25,797 nucleotides of DNA from Botryllus schlosseri (taxonomy: Eukaryota > Chordata > Ascidiacea > Stolidobranchia > Styelidae): NCBI GenBank assembly GCA_000444245.1, contig ATSW01007781.1, positions 1 through 25,797 on the forward strand. Direction: 5' to 3'. The translations under genes were made by a program, and so were the position numbers. The notes under the pieces are model-generated. The model was not told where the DNA came from, did not search any database, and was given only the letters and a program-made list of their open reading frames with translations. Shown here in pieces: positions 10,801 through 19,789 of the stretch. The stretch's first letter is position 1. Each line of letters starts with the position of its first letter.

Positions 10801-11827
10801 TATGGATTAAAATACGTATGCTATATCTGTTATGCTATAGCTAAGAATATACTGGCAGTTCTACATCACAATAAAATAAAATGGTTGTTGTTGTTGTTTT
10901 TGGTATTCATGATCAATGTTTCCTTTAATTTCTGACGAGTCTGCGCAGTGCGCACACCCATCAATTCACTGCGCAGACCCTCGGACAACAGCGCGTAAAG
11001 ACTCACAAAAAGATCGTCGCTTCAATTTTTTTGTGCGCAACTTAGATTTTCTGTGCGCAGAGACCGTTCCAGCACTGCGCAGTTGCGCACGTGCGCAGCT
11101 TAGAGGGAACGGTGTTCATGATGTTTGTCGACTACTATGGTCATTTACACCAGGCCAATTTTCTTATTTAATATTCGATAGATACCCTCTTCTGGTGTAG
11201 GAATTCTGGAGTCGACCTCAGTCGGACTCGAACCCGCAACCCATCGGAATTGCAGCTGAGGATTTTACCACTACGCGATCTCGCCACAAAAGGATGTTTC
11301 TTCGAATACACCTATTTGATTACATTTGTTCGCAATGCTGTGGGTTGACCATGACTTAACTGTATATTTGTGGTGTTTCGTATGTTGCGATTCGAGTTTT
11401 TAAGTCTTCCGTATTTGAATATATTATGTACTATAATATTCGATAAATTTGCCCTTACAGGCTAGGCGGTTACAATCTCAGTATTTGAAACTATGATCTC
11501 TTACAACCCTATTTGAATCATCTGACATAATATTTTATTCAGTTTAGAGCACTCCAATCATTGTGCCCAGCGATGCCTATTTAATTTTGACTTATGAATT
11601 AATATTTTGATTCATTACACGAACTTTAGGACCTATAGATAACTATCCGACGGAAACACGAGACTTCACGGCTAGGCCACCGGGCAGCAATCAATTTTTA
11701 TCCGCAGGTTTGTTATCTCTTATCTGACGACGACCACGAAACGCTCACCTGTTACGCTACAAAAATCTGACGTTGCAGCTTCTGTGACGACACACGCAAA
11801 ACTTAAGCAAAGGAGTATTCTCGACAT
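1090..11827 (-). CDS. Secreted VioB/RebD-like protein (iminophenylpyruvate dimer synthase family), 13 exons, 3' end beyond window
   Basis: Exons, 5' to 3' on the minus strand: 11827-11749, 9235-8894, 8435-8270, 7143-7010, 6953-6572, 5037-4828, 4771-4616, 4256-4069, 4013-3875, 2021-1942, 1888-1662, 1602-1420 and 1363-1090. Every junction is GT-AG and phases agree throughout, giving about 853 residues. Visible in order: a signal peptide; PRIHFFGSFTADVSTINN near residue 32; NWNPEGTG near 103; VDVDPDWQ; GRLTGTIGP at the exon 4/5 join; GLDGQIYP; RYHNLYPVM; DPRFMPITRDLS near 597; and a ferritin-like domain with LELT and DEMLH. The same motif order occurs in bacterial VioB (about 1000 residues), which couples two oxidised tryptophan molecules during violacein synthesis. 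Family membership is well supported. The actual reaction in this animal is unknown. The last exon ends at the equivalent of VioB LFGG, so roughly 150-250 residues should follow to the left of position 1. Confidence 0.87.
2475..3160. repeat. Two diverged tandem units inside the hAT-like element
   Basis: Unit one starts CAGGGCCGTAACAGCACTTC and unit two starts CAGGAACGAAACAGCACTTC at 2841. Both contain GAATTGCATATATATTGCTA (2700 and 3013) and CCGGTAGAGCTGAG followed by AATAATAATTAAACAT, in the same order. Unit lengths are about 366 and 320 bp. Confidence 0.75.
2475..3790. mobile_element. hAT-like element, 1.3 kb, in VioB-like intron
   Basis: Identical 8-bp target duplications GTGATGGC flank it at 2467-2474 and 3791-3798. 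The ends are CAGGGCCGTAAC and its inverse GTTACGGCCCTG. It fills most of the 1853-nt intron between exons 4013-3875 and 2021-1942. The left half holds two diverged tandem units (about 2475-2840 and 2841-3160). No transposase frame was seen. Relatives occur at 1-124 and about 17765-17880. Confidence 0.85.
3875..7143 (-). CDS. VioB-like gene, central exons 4-9
   Basis: Exons 7143-7010, 6953-6572, 5037-4828, 4771-4616, 4256-4069 and 4013-3875 carry the middle of the protein. The first two join as GRLTGTIGP, a block found in this family where VioB has GVVGLW. Exon 4771-4616 holds DPRNARGCGLDGQIYP. Exon 4013-3875 holds IRYHNLYPVMWRHGIIDM, matching the VioB YELVYPFM region, and ends in DPR. The next exon (2021-1942) continues FMPITRDLSRSK, restoring the family's DP..MPxTRxLS block across a 1853-nt intron. 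Three of the introns here are 55-56 nt. Confidence 0.85.
5082..5892. mobile_element. hAT-like element, 811 bp, in VioB-like intron
   Basis: Flanked by identical ATATACGA at 5074-5081 and 5893-5900. The ends are CAGGGGCGGCTTACC and the inverse GGTTGGCCGCCCCTG. The subterminal sequence is rich in GTGGCCCG. It lies in the intron between exons 6953-6572 and 5037-4828. No long frame of transposase type was seen. Confidence 0.85.
6241..6500 (-). mobile_element. tRNA-derived SINE, uninterrupted copy
   Basis: It matches the SINE at 10883-11287 without the hAT insertion. The tail is TGTTGTTGTTTTTGGTATTC, followed by TCGACTACTATGGTCATTCA and ending in CACTACGCTATTTCG, the inverse of the tRNA-like head. 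It has a longer middle than the other copy. It lies in the VioB-like intron 5038-6571. Confidence 0.7.
7241..7865. mobile_element. hAT-like element of the GACTCGAGTCA-rich family, copy 1
   Basis: Flanked by identical CCATATAC at 7233-7240 and 7866-7873. The left end is CAGCGTTGAGATGACTCGAG and the right end is CAACACTA. Both subterminal regions carry many GACTTGACTCGAGTCA-type repeats. It lies in the intron between exons 8435-8270 and 7143-7010, about 90 nt from the acceptor of the latter. Confidence 0.85.
8465..8872. mobile_element. GGAGTCGG-type hAT-like element filling a short intron
   Basis: The left end is CAGGGTTGTGGAGTCGG and the right end is a degraded inverse (CCGACTCTGTCTCAG, then CACAGCCCCA). 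GGAGTCGG-type repeats recur near 8798 and 8827. No matching 8-bp flanks were found, so the exact borders are uncertain. It occupies about 408 of the 458 nt of the intron 8893-8436. Confidence 0.55.
8894..9235 (-). CDS. VioB-like gene, second exon (conserved N-terminal motif)
   Basis: The exon opens after acceptor TTTTCCATTCAG and encodes YLSSPRIHFFGSFTADV followed by STINN. This is the animal counterpart of the VioB N-terminal block that begins LDFPRIHFRG. It later carries NNWNPEGTGRFQLHAEVTS. The donor is AAAG|GTGGGA in phase 1. A longer open frame runs upstream to 9611, but it crosses the acceptor and matches nothing in the family there, so I treat that part as intron. Confidence 0.83.
9943..10140. 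mobile_element. hAT-like terminal fragment
   Basis: CAGTGGTTGTCAACCG with GTCGGTCCGTGG just inside is a common hAT terminal pattern. The opposite end was not found, so the right border is arbitrary. Confidence 0.35.
10203..10513. mobile_element. hAT-like element of the GACTCGAGTCA-rich family, copy 2
   Basis: The ends are CAGTGTTGAAATGACTCGAG and the inverse GTGACTTGATCCCAACACTG. The flanks ATAAGGTT (10195-10202) and ATAGGGTT (10514-10521) match at 7 of 8 positions. It shares CAAAAATGATTTGA and CGCTTCAGAAATG with the other copies. It lies in the first intron of the VioB-like gene. Confidence 0.8.
10883..11287 (-). mobile_element. tRNA-derived SINE, interrupted by a small hAT element
   Basis: On the minus strand the head reads GGCGAGATCGCGTAGTGG at 11284, followed by a B-box-like GGTTCGAGTCC (inverse of 11224-11234), as in tRNA genes. 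The body contains the inverse of GTCGACTACTATGGTCATTT, and the tail is an (AAC)n run (TTGTTGTTGTTG on the plus strand near 10886). A 201-bp element splits it at 10914-11114. It lies in the first intron of the VioB-like gene. Confidence 0.75.
10914..11114. mobile_element. Small CGCGCAC-rich hAT-like element inside the SINE
   Basis: Flanked by identical TTCATGAT at 10906-10913 and 11115-11122. The ends are imperfect inverted repeats (CAATGTTTCCTTTAA and TTAGAGGGAACGGTG). The interior is rich in TGCGCA. Removing the element and one flank copy restores a continuous SINE, as seen at 6259. Confidence 0.88.
11749..11827 (-). CDS. First coding exon of the VioB-like gene: signal peptide
   Basis: This 79-nt exon reads MSRILLCLSFACVVTEA and ends TSDFCSVT plus one base at a consensus donor (CAG|GTGAGC). 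The phase is 1, which the acceptor at 9236 requires (the split codon becomes GGT, Gly). The hydrophobic core ILLCLSFACVV is typical of a signal peptide, with cleavage plausible near the TEAA stretch. The Met is the first after an in-frame TGA about 70 nt upstream. The following intron is 2513 nt and holds a hAT-like element and a SINE. No transcript evidence is available, so this exon rests on phase, splice consensus and the signal peptide. Confidence 0.75.
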
Positions 11828-13794
11828 CGTCTCGCGACGGAACCTGTCGACGCTGAATCTACTACAGAATGGCGTAATTTGCAATCAGCGTTTTATTTGA
11901 ATGGAAAGGGACGCGGAAGTCCGCAACTAAATTACTGGTCATCATTCAAATATCAATAGTGATTCTTACATCATTCTTTATATTTAATGAGCAAACAATC
12001 AATTGGCAGTCACGCCGCCGACATTCAGAAACAAATCGTGCGGTTCACTAATTGTCGTCGATAGCTTAGTCTGACAAACGACTCCTTGCTTTTCTGCGCA
12101 TGGGCACCGTCTCATTTCTGGTGCCAAGATATTGTGCGGGGATATTCAGAGCAAATAGGAGCGAAATTTGGATCTCGACAGGAGGCGGAATCGCGTGATT
12201 CGTCAGTTGGAAATTTATTGGCGGGGATCGTGCTGTAATTTTGAATGTGAGATTCCGGTGAGATTTGAATTTCCGGCGCGTGATCTCCCGCTTCGTCATA
12301 ATCGATATCCTTCATCCGATAACTTTACGCGTTCTGGAAAGGGCTCCTATAAGTAGTTTCAAAAAGTAGAGTTGGCCGATGTGGCGCATAATTTTAGCAG
12401 TTGCTCATCGCGACTAACGAAAAATTACAAAGGACACGAGAATTAGGTGGAATTTTCGATTTACACAGTTACCGTGACACAGGGGATATTTTTCTCAGTT
12501 GTTAAGACAATTTCGCTAATGTAAGTTGCGCAAACACGTCCCTAAACTTCTTTCAACTTTTCAAAATACAAAGTGTGAAAAATAAGTGATTTTCCTAGAA
12601 AGGTGCTATGTATAATTGAAAATATACTCAAAAAACAGGACCGCTTCAGAAACTAGCGCAACTATAGGCAAAACGTATGTAAGCTCTCCTAAAAAGTGGA
12701 AGTATTTCGTTACCGACCACACCCCTCCACTTCATATTTGACGGAATGCAATAAGTAACTAGGGAGGCTTAAAATTTTGTTGAGGTGGAGGTAGCGAAAA
12801 GACAACCATTATGTTTTGCAAGTAGACAAAATACATAAGAGTATCAGTAGGCTACTTCATTAATGCTGACCAGTAGTCCCGGGTTTCTTACATTCATATT
12901 AGTTGGCAACAAGCACAATGAGAAGGGTAATGTCTGTCGTCTCTCTAGTCCCATGTTTCTGAAGATTTATTCGATAGCGTACCGTCAATTTGTCTTTTAC
13001 TATAATGCTTACCACTTGGCTCCCGAATGACTTATTCAACCAAATGTGGGCTACCGGTATTTATTATTTTTACTTATTACCATACCATAGCACCAATAAA
13101 CAGCAAGTTAACGCAATTTAATGTGCTAGGTACTGTTTCTTTTGCACAAGCTTTCCTATCCGGGGTAATTACTCATTGTACATCGATAATGTTCAGTCTC
13201 AATTACACATTTCCGGCTGATACGTTGCAATCCTACATTTTAGCTAAACAACAACAATCGAGAATATTGATGGCTATATGTTTGTAATTTTAATTTGTGA
13301 TTGGCAATATCATTTCCAGGGGAGTTTCTCGCCAATGATCAGGAAAATAGCCTGGATTTGACAATTGCATTATCATGCATACGTCGCCATATGCTTTTCT
13401 ATCTGATCAATCAACACGTCGTGCAATCGGAAAGTTGAATGCCTGCCTGTCGGGCACGGTGATTTTGCGCGAGTGATATTGGCTGGAACGACAGCAACTT
13501 TGTTTCATTGCAATTGCAGCAAACTTCGCATCGAAGTTGACATATTAGATCTGTTCGCTGTAAACCCTTAAATAATTTGGAGGTGCCGTAGTTGACCTTT
13601 TATAGAAAAACGAATACAATGGACTAATAAATTAACAATCCTTAGCAGGCAACATATAACCTAAATTTTAGGGTTTTGAAAAGAGGGGTTCCAAGCCTCT
13701 GAAAAGTCTAGATACGCCACCGTTTTGGCATGCTATAGATTTGTTTCGGGTATTACAAAAATAATGATTCTGGCCGTTGTGAAAATTCACAAAT
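11828..13794. other. Intergenic, no gene recognised
   Basis: This is the 5' flank of the VioB-like gene followed by AT-rich sequence up to the LINE. A modestly GC-richer stretch at about 12060-12360 opens frames up to 77 codons on both strands, with no recognisable motif. It could include the promoter or 5' UTR. Confidence 0.5.
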
Positions 13795-14690
13795 ATGTCG
13801 CAGTCAACCTATTTCCAACGGCAAAAATGCGAAATACCTCGGGGTTTTTCTGGACTCGAACATGTCCTGGAAGAGTCACATACAATCGCTAAAAACAAAA
13901 CTATCACGGAACTGTGATCTTTTTTACAGCCATACAGACTACATGCCGCGCTGGGTCCTTCTGAAGCCACTTAAATCCATATTCCAATCGAAGTTACAAT
14001 ATGACATGCTACTCTGCTGGGCGGCCGTTACCAGACAGTGTTAGTGCACTCAAGCCACTGCAAAAACTGCAACATCAAGTTCTTCGTATCATAGCAAGCG
14101 TCCCAAGGGGGCCAGGTTGTGGGTCCAAGAAATAATTTCTCAAAAGATTCGGGGTCGTAAACATAAAAGATATGCGGAAACTACAAAATTGTCATGTTTA
14201 TGTATCAGTTTCATTGCTGTTACTTCCCCGAAAATTTCAATGATATCTTTACCTCGGAATCAAAAGCGCAGAAGTATCATCCAACTATCATATGGTCGAC
14301 AGGAAAGATCACCGCTCTATCAACTATGCCGGATCTGATTTGTGGAACAGTATCTCGCTGGCCATCCGACAGTCATCGATCATGCGTCCACGTTCAAGTC
14401 GAAATACAAGCAATTTATACTGAATGAATACTAGTCAGCCCTCAAGTTTACCGGACGACGACCTGACATATCGATCTCGCCTTCCGCCACATTCCACCGC
14501 ATTTTATCGCTTGTCATTTTGTATCATATTCTTTTACTTTTTATTCAGTGTGCAATGCGCATGCCTCACCCAGGCCCGGCAGGGTGTCTTATTTCGAAGA
14601 CTACTCCAAGTAGTTTCGACACCTTCCTATCTTTTCATTGTATTGCAGTCTTGTGGCGTTTTGAATTGATGAACTGAACGAACTGATATA
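13795..14690 (+). mobile_element. 5'-truncated LINE: reverse transcriptase C-terminus and 3' UTR
   Basis: The translation KYLGVFLDSNMSWKSHI at 13832-13882 continues into LKSIFQSKLQYDMLLCW, the typical end of a non-LTR retrotransposon reverse transcriptase (CR1/L2/Jockey group). Further on, FPENFNDIF and a TCAAGTCGAAATACAAGCAA stretch lead to the stop and a 3' UTR ending in GAACTGAACGAACTG. The frame is broken several times, so the copy is dead. The left border is approximate. Confidence 0.75.
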
Positions 14691-15044
14691 ATATGCCAAT
14701 TTTGAGAGCTAAATTATAATTTAGCACGGAGCCTTATCCTATTTTCAAATAGCCATGTAGCCTATGCCCCGCGATCCATAGGTTCCCAGCTTATCGAATA
14801 ATGGTGAACAAAATGACCTTTCCCTCAACAACAACAACGTCAAGGGAAAAACACCAAAACATGATTTCCTATCACAACAAACAGATTATAATGAATATTT
14901 ACTGCAAATCAGTGTGTCCTTTATTGCTGCAGCCTATAGATGAGTATGAGGGTATGTCCTAACCTACAGCAAACACCTGGGGTTCGCGTGAAACCCGATT
15001 TAGAACAAATTCTATAAGCTGTTAGTTTTTTGTCTGTCGTATCA

Positions 15045-15187
15045 ATAATGTATTGTCGACTGCAATGGTCATTTACACAAGGCCGATTTTCTTTATTTTT
15101 GATTCTGTAGGCCTATCTGCCGACTTGCAGCATGGCCCACTTATTCTAGACTTTTTAAAGACACCACTTAGGTAGGAATTCTGGAGT
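15045..15187 (-). mobile_element. SINE fragment without tRNA-like head
   Basis: It shares GTCGACTGCAATGGTCATTT and the block CACTTAGGTAGGAATTCTGGAG with the other SINE copies, in the same order and orientation. The tRNA-like head and the TTG-rich tail are missing. Confidence 0.6.
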
Positions 15188-15645
15188 GTAAGCTATTAGT
15201 ACTTTCTGTCTTAGTGATGAGAATCAACACAAGTCTATAAAAGCAGAAAGCCATTTGCACAATGAACTTTGATGATTGATAGGCTAAGTTTAGGTCGCTG
15301 AATTCAATTCTGAGCTCAGAATTGTTCTATTACGTCAGGGGTTTTCAACTGTGAATTTGGCCTAATTTCACATATTGATTTTTGACTTTTCGAATTTTGA
15401 CTTTCGTTAGTGCATTACGATTAGCGTATAACAGCGGCAGAACAAAAATTGCTATCGAAATCACCTATGTTGAAACGATCGGCTGTTGTGGCATAGATTT
15501 ACAGTTTCCGGTAAACTAATCCAGGAGATCTAAATGTTCATTCAGTCACGGACCTCTTTTCGACTTTAGTAAGTATACGTGAACGGTACGCGTATACATT
15601 TTTCTGTGGTCGCTCATCATCTTTGTACATCGTGCCCGGTTTATA

Positions 15646-15710
15646 CAAGGGGTCGGCAACCTCTGGCACGCGTGCGTGAAGATTTTTCATGGCACGCCAA
15701 ATGATACGAC
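15646..15710. mobile_element. hAT-like terminal fragment
   Basis: CAAGGGGTCGGCAACCTCTG followed by GCACGCGTGCG is a widespread hAT terminal pattern. The other end and the flanking duplication were not found. Confidence 0.35.
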
Positions 15711-16938
15711 GCACCCGACATGTTATAACCATGTTTGTTGCAAAAAGTGAAAAATAGTAAAATCTGTGATATAGGTGACCTAACAAATTAACATGAATAG
15801 AGTCTCTAGGGGGCAGATTTGTTTACCTTGAAAATATTTTCCGCGCTTCACGCGATTTACTGGGATCTGGTTTCTTCATTGTAATGGGGGAATCCCAATA
15901 AAATATATATATAGAAAATCGTTTAAATAATATGCATAATGTACAGAAATGAGTCCAACCTAGTAATTTTGAAGAAATGGCAATCGAATATCGTATGAAA
16001 CCGTTTGAATGCTTTAGTCGAGTAGTGTGCACTGTGTACAACTATTATAACCTATGGACTGACATAGTATTTTGACGCGAGAAGTCTCGACCAAGCCTAG
16101 ACATTACGTTTCGGGAAATATGCGACACCGTTCGCCGTGTGCGCCATGTGCGCTACCAAAATGATTGGCGGGCATAAAACCCTGAAATAAAATTACCGCC
16201 GCATGTTGGCCAAAACATTCGCTTCTAATATTTCCACGCGCCGAAATAGTCCAGCACCCGCAGTATGGAATTTGGAATCGTGTTCGCCTTGTGACAGGAG
16301 ATTTAATCGGCCACTTTTTCCGACAGCACCCCGATCTTTAGTAAAAAGTGAACTTCGCCAACGGAAAACATAACATTATGCGTATGTAGACTATATAATG
16401 TGAAAGAAGTGTGCATGTGCGCTGTGACAAATTACCCAAATGCGTGGTCGTATAAAGTTGGTTTGAAACATCAAAATACGTTGGATGCCTGCGTATCAAG
16501 AACCAAGCTGCATATCATCCTTAATCGTCTTCTTGCTAACTTCAACGTTCTTAGTATGCTAATTCATATCCATCCTGGATATGTCATATTGTCGGGATCG
16601 AAAAAAGTATATTTGGTCGGCATACGTTTGTTGGTTAATCGGACGTGGCTATATATACTTTCGAAATCGCAAGATGACCAACAAACCAGCCATCGGTGGA
16701 ATCTTCCAATATATATTCACATCACATAGTTATCGTGAGCCAACCCTTTCCGTGGCGAACTAATTAAAGTTCGGTTCGGTAGGCTTTTACGCGATTCACG
16801 AACGAGACGGATTAGGGAACGGCGAACTCGAGATTTTTCCGTTTAAACTATTGACTTACTATTCACCAACATCCCATAATGAAACGTCAGTGTGCAAATT
16901 GCTGAATGAATTTGGCCAATATTCTTGATACTTCGTAG

Positions 16939-17131
16939 CAATGTTCCCTCCAAGCTGTGCGCGTGCGCGGTCGGACACTGCTGACAAAGTTGCCGCGCAC
17001 AGAAAAACGTGTGTCGCGCACAAGAAAGCCGAAATGATGACCTCTTTTAGTCGTTACGTACTGTTGTCTAATGGACCGCTCAGTGAGTTGGTGAATGCGC
17101 GCAGACTCGTGAAACATTAGAGGGAACATTG
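16939..17131. mobile_element. Small CGCGCAC-rich hAT-like element, second copy, inverted
   Basis: The ends CAATGTTCCCTCCAAG and TTAGAGGGAACATTG are inverted repeats. The flanks CTTCGTAG (16931-16938) and CTTGGTAG (17132-17139) match at 7 of 8 positions. It is the reverse-complement relative of 10914-11114, sharing TGCGCGC-type motifs, CACAGAAAA and GCGCAGACTCGT. Confidence 0.85.
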
Positions 17132-17556
17132 CTTGGTAGGCTATTGCAGATACGAGGTAGCCTATACGTGACGCTAGTGACCCTAAATCGCGAAAAATTT
17201 CAAGTTGAATATGTTGGCTATGTTCAGAACTTCAATATCGCGACCAGCTATATCCTCAAAATGCCAAATTTATTACACTCGAAGCTGTTTGACTCATATT
17301 CATCAGGAATCAGTAGCACAGCTGACATAGCCGTGCTGTAAACCAGTGCTTCCAAACCTTTTTCATTGCGCGACCCACCAGACGCACTATCGGGGCTAAC
17401 GTTTGAACCACTGCTACTATAAATTTTTGCGACAGAGATATTTGGCACCTCTAGTCAACGGTCAATTTGGCATATTATACCGAAGGTTTCGATCCTTTTC
17501 GGCAGAGGTTTTCTCACTGTCGGTCTTTTCGGCAGCACATTTCGCAGAGTCGCAAC

Positions 17557-17571
17557 TAGATAGATAGATAG
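17557..17571. repeat. TAGA microsatellite
   Basis: A short run of the tetranucleotide TAGA, about four units. Confidence 0.8.
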
Positions 17572-17659
17572 TCTTTTATTCGTCACATCAATAAATAAAG
17601 AAGTATACGAAACAAATATTGCAGTATAGACTGGGAGACGACGAGGGGCCGTTAGGCCT

Positions 17660-17762
17660 TTTACTTTTGCCCCGTTACAATATCTTGTCAGTGCTGAATA
17701 TATGTGTTCTTAGNGTTGTGTAAAACTGATATATCTACTGCAGATTAATCTTGCAACAGCCA
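17660..17762. repeat. 100-bp segment duplicated at 18318-18418
   Basis: From TTACTTTTGCCCCGTTACAA to TTAATCTTGCAACAGCCAG this segment is nearly identical to 18318-18418, differing by small indels around an undetermined base at 17714. The second copy lies inside the TA-flanked element. This one lies about 170 bp outside it and is probably a fragment of another copy. Confidence 0.8.
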
Positions 17763-17764
17763 GC

Positions 17765-17880
17765 AACTTGGCCGAAATTTTATATGTCTTGGTATGTCGT
17801 TGCGCGATAATGGTCGACACCGAAAGACTATTTCTATAAATTATACGTATTATTATATTAGGGAGATGGGTACCCCTTTA
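17765..17880. mobile_element. Fragment related to the hAT-like element at 2475-3790
   Basis: TTTATATGTCTTGGT, then ATTTCTATAAAT and GTACCC, occur in the same order as at 3513-3612 inside the bounded element. No ends are present. Confidence 0.5.
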
Positions 17881-17928
17881 AAAGCAATAAGACATCTAAC
17901 GATGTCAAATTGAGTACGGCGTGAAGTA

Positions 17929-19343
17929 GGGGAGACCGGGGACAAATGTAACACGGGGCAAATGTAACGATCGACCTCACCGCTAGTAGGATAAAGAAAT
18001 CGCCTTCATATTTTGAGTGCACATGCGGTAGTTATGTCTTCTAATATATTTGAAGTTACGTTGAGCTACGACGCGAAACCCCGGAATAATTTCAAAAAAA
18101 CGAAATTTTAGACCCTTGAGTAAATATTTTCTGATCTGGAATAATTTGTTCTGAAGAATAAAACCTCAAGTGGTTACAATGCAATATATGTAGCTGGAAC
18201 AATGTTACCATATAGTCTGCCGTGATGATAGGGAAACTAGGACTCGCGTAGCCGGGAAGGCACCATCCTGAGACATTACTCATGGTCGAGCGTGTCAGGG
18301 GCAATTGTAACACTCTGTTACTTTTGCCCCGTTACAATATCTTGTCAGTGCTGAATATATGTGTTCTTACGTTGGTAAAACTATATATCTACTGCAGATT
18401 AATCTTGCAACAGCCAGACGTTCAATACCAGAACAGACTCTACCTGGTCATACCAATTCTAACATGATACTCAGTCGAAACGGCCATACAGAAGTGGTGA
18501 TGTGAATCTTAGGGTCCGGTTATTTCCGTGATTCTACTACACCCTATCTCATGTTGATCAACTTTTGTTGTGTCGACCTTNAATGGTCACTTAAGAGCTT
18601 GCCCATGACTGAATCCTCATCCCATGACTTNGAGCATGGCCCACTTACATTTTGTCATCTGGTGTGAACAATTTATTTTAATTTTGTACGGAACAGAAGA
18701 TTACCATTAGCTTTGATGCCACACAATTAAGCCGTTTCCATGTGCGGCCACCACTTGGCTTAGCCCGCATTGTTGTGTCCTCGTTTTGCTACACTATCAT
18801 CGGCTCATTCAACAAAGATATTTTAGCCAGGTCGGTTTCGCACCTTCGCAGGTGACCNCGAATGCCCAACCCATTATGCACGCTGAACTACAGCNCCTTG
18901 GTAGAAGAGGCCGAATATGTGTAGGGAGATGATGGAATGAATGTGTTTCTTGTACACTTTGAGCTCATGCAGAAGGCACGAAGGATGATAATTTATTCAG
19001 ATGCCCACAATNCGATGGGGCGTAGCCTGGAAGCGTTCAAACTTCTATTTTTTAGTTTAATTCAATAGTACAATTTGTGCTCCCATTATTGTTATTCATT
19101 TCGTTTGTTTTTAGTTCTAAATAACACTGTTACAATTGCCCCGGGGTACGGGGCGATTGTAACATTTGAGCGACGATTTTCGTGACCCAAAATTTCCATG
19201 ATTGATTTAGNTCCATTTTAGTTTTTATATCAACTATCGAGTTGTTGGCTTCTTTATATAAAAGTTTGGAAATGAAATATCCACGAGAACAACACGCAAT
19301 GTTCGAAAATACAAAAACTGTTACAATTGTCCCCGGTCTTCCC
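17929..19343. mobile_element. TA-flanked element with GGGGAGACCGGGGACAA ends
   Basis: The left end is GGGGAGACCGGGGACAAATG and the right end is the inverse (GTTACAATTGTCCCCGGTCTTCCC). The dinucleotide TA borders both sides (17927-17928 and 19344-19345), as for Tc1/mariner-type insertion. GGGGCAATTGTAAC-type motifs recur inside at 17956, 18299, 18330, 19131 and 19154. No transposase frame was seen. It contains SINE-like fragments and six of the window's eight undetermined bases. Confidence 0.65.
18565..18900 (-). mobile_element. SINE-like fragments inside the TA-flanked element
   Basis: GTCGACC at 18572, AATGGTCAC at 18582 and GAGCATGGCCCACTTA at 18632 echo the SINE body. The inverse of 18840-18900 resembles a tRNA head with GCTGTAGTTCAGCGTGC. 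Four undetermined bases fall in it (18581, 18631, 18858, 18895). Confidence 0.45.
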
Positions 19344-19789
19344 TAAATTTGACAGACGTTCAATAATAAATCGCCCAAATGTACCATAAAGAAATTTCTT
19401 TCGTGAGGAGCACACGATTCCGATTCCGGCTCAGGAGAAGGACGCTACTATATTAAAATCGAAAAATTAAGTTATGTTTGAATTTGGCGAACTTTCTTGA
19501 ATACGAAATAAGTTTTATCTTTAACAATCGTCTTCTCAGAATGTTTAGTCAGAATTCATACAGACTTGGTCAATTTCTCACGCCCCCCTGAGAGCCTCTC
19601 GCGCACCCCAGGTTGAGAACCACTGAGCTATAAGGTTTACCGCTGACTCTAGTAGGCCTATACAAATATTTGGTGCTCTCAAGCTTTGAATTTCAGCTTT
19701 TTCGGGTTACTTTTTTGACATGCCCGCTTGGTCCTCTGTGGATGATAGATACCTTCGGAGACAAAAGCGCACATGTACAGCACATGCGC

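Larger units (their letters stand above)
14691..16938. other. Intergenic, SINE and hAT fragments only
   Basis: Apart from the SINE piece at 15045-15187, a CAGGGGTTTTCAACTG hAT-like end near 15339 and the fragment at 15646, nothing was recognised. The frame at 16400-16729 has no family features. Confidence 0.5.
17344..19625. mobile_element. Possible large hAT-like element carrying nested insertions
   Basis: The left end CAGTGCTTCCAAACCT and the inverse of the right end CAGTGGTTCTCAACCT agree, with a GCGCGA motif a little further in on both. The flanks GCTGTAAA (17335-17342) and GCTATAAG (19627-19634) match at 6 of 8 positions with slightly ragged edges. If correct, the TA-flanked element at 17929-19343 inserted into it. 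The alternative is two unrelated terminal fragments. Confidence 0.35.

Noticed and set aside
11224-11287. A functional tRNA gene
   Set aside because: The A- and B-box-like segments are attached to a SINE body repeated elsewhere in the window, and no full cloverleaf could be drawn.
12066-12315. Small minus-strand frames upstream of the VioB-like gene
   Set aside because: No recognisable motif, and several overlapping frames are open, as expected by chance in a slightly GC-richer stretch.
16400-16763. Overlapping plus-strand frames of 109 and 60 codons
   Set aside because: No family motifs, and composition like the surrounding intergenic DNA.
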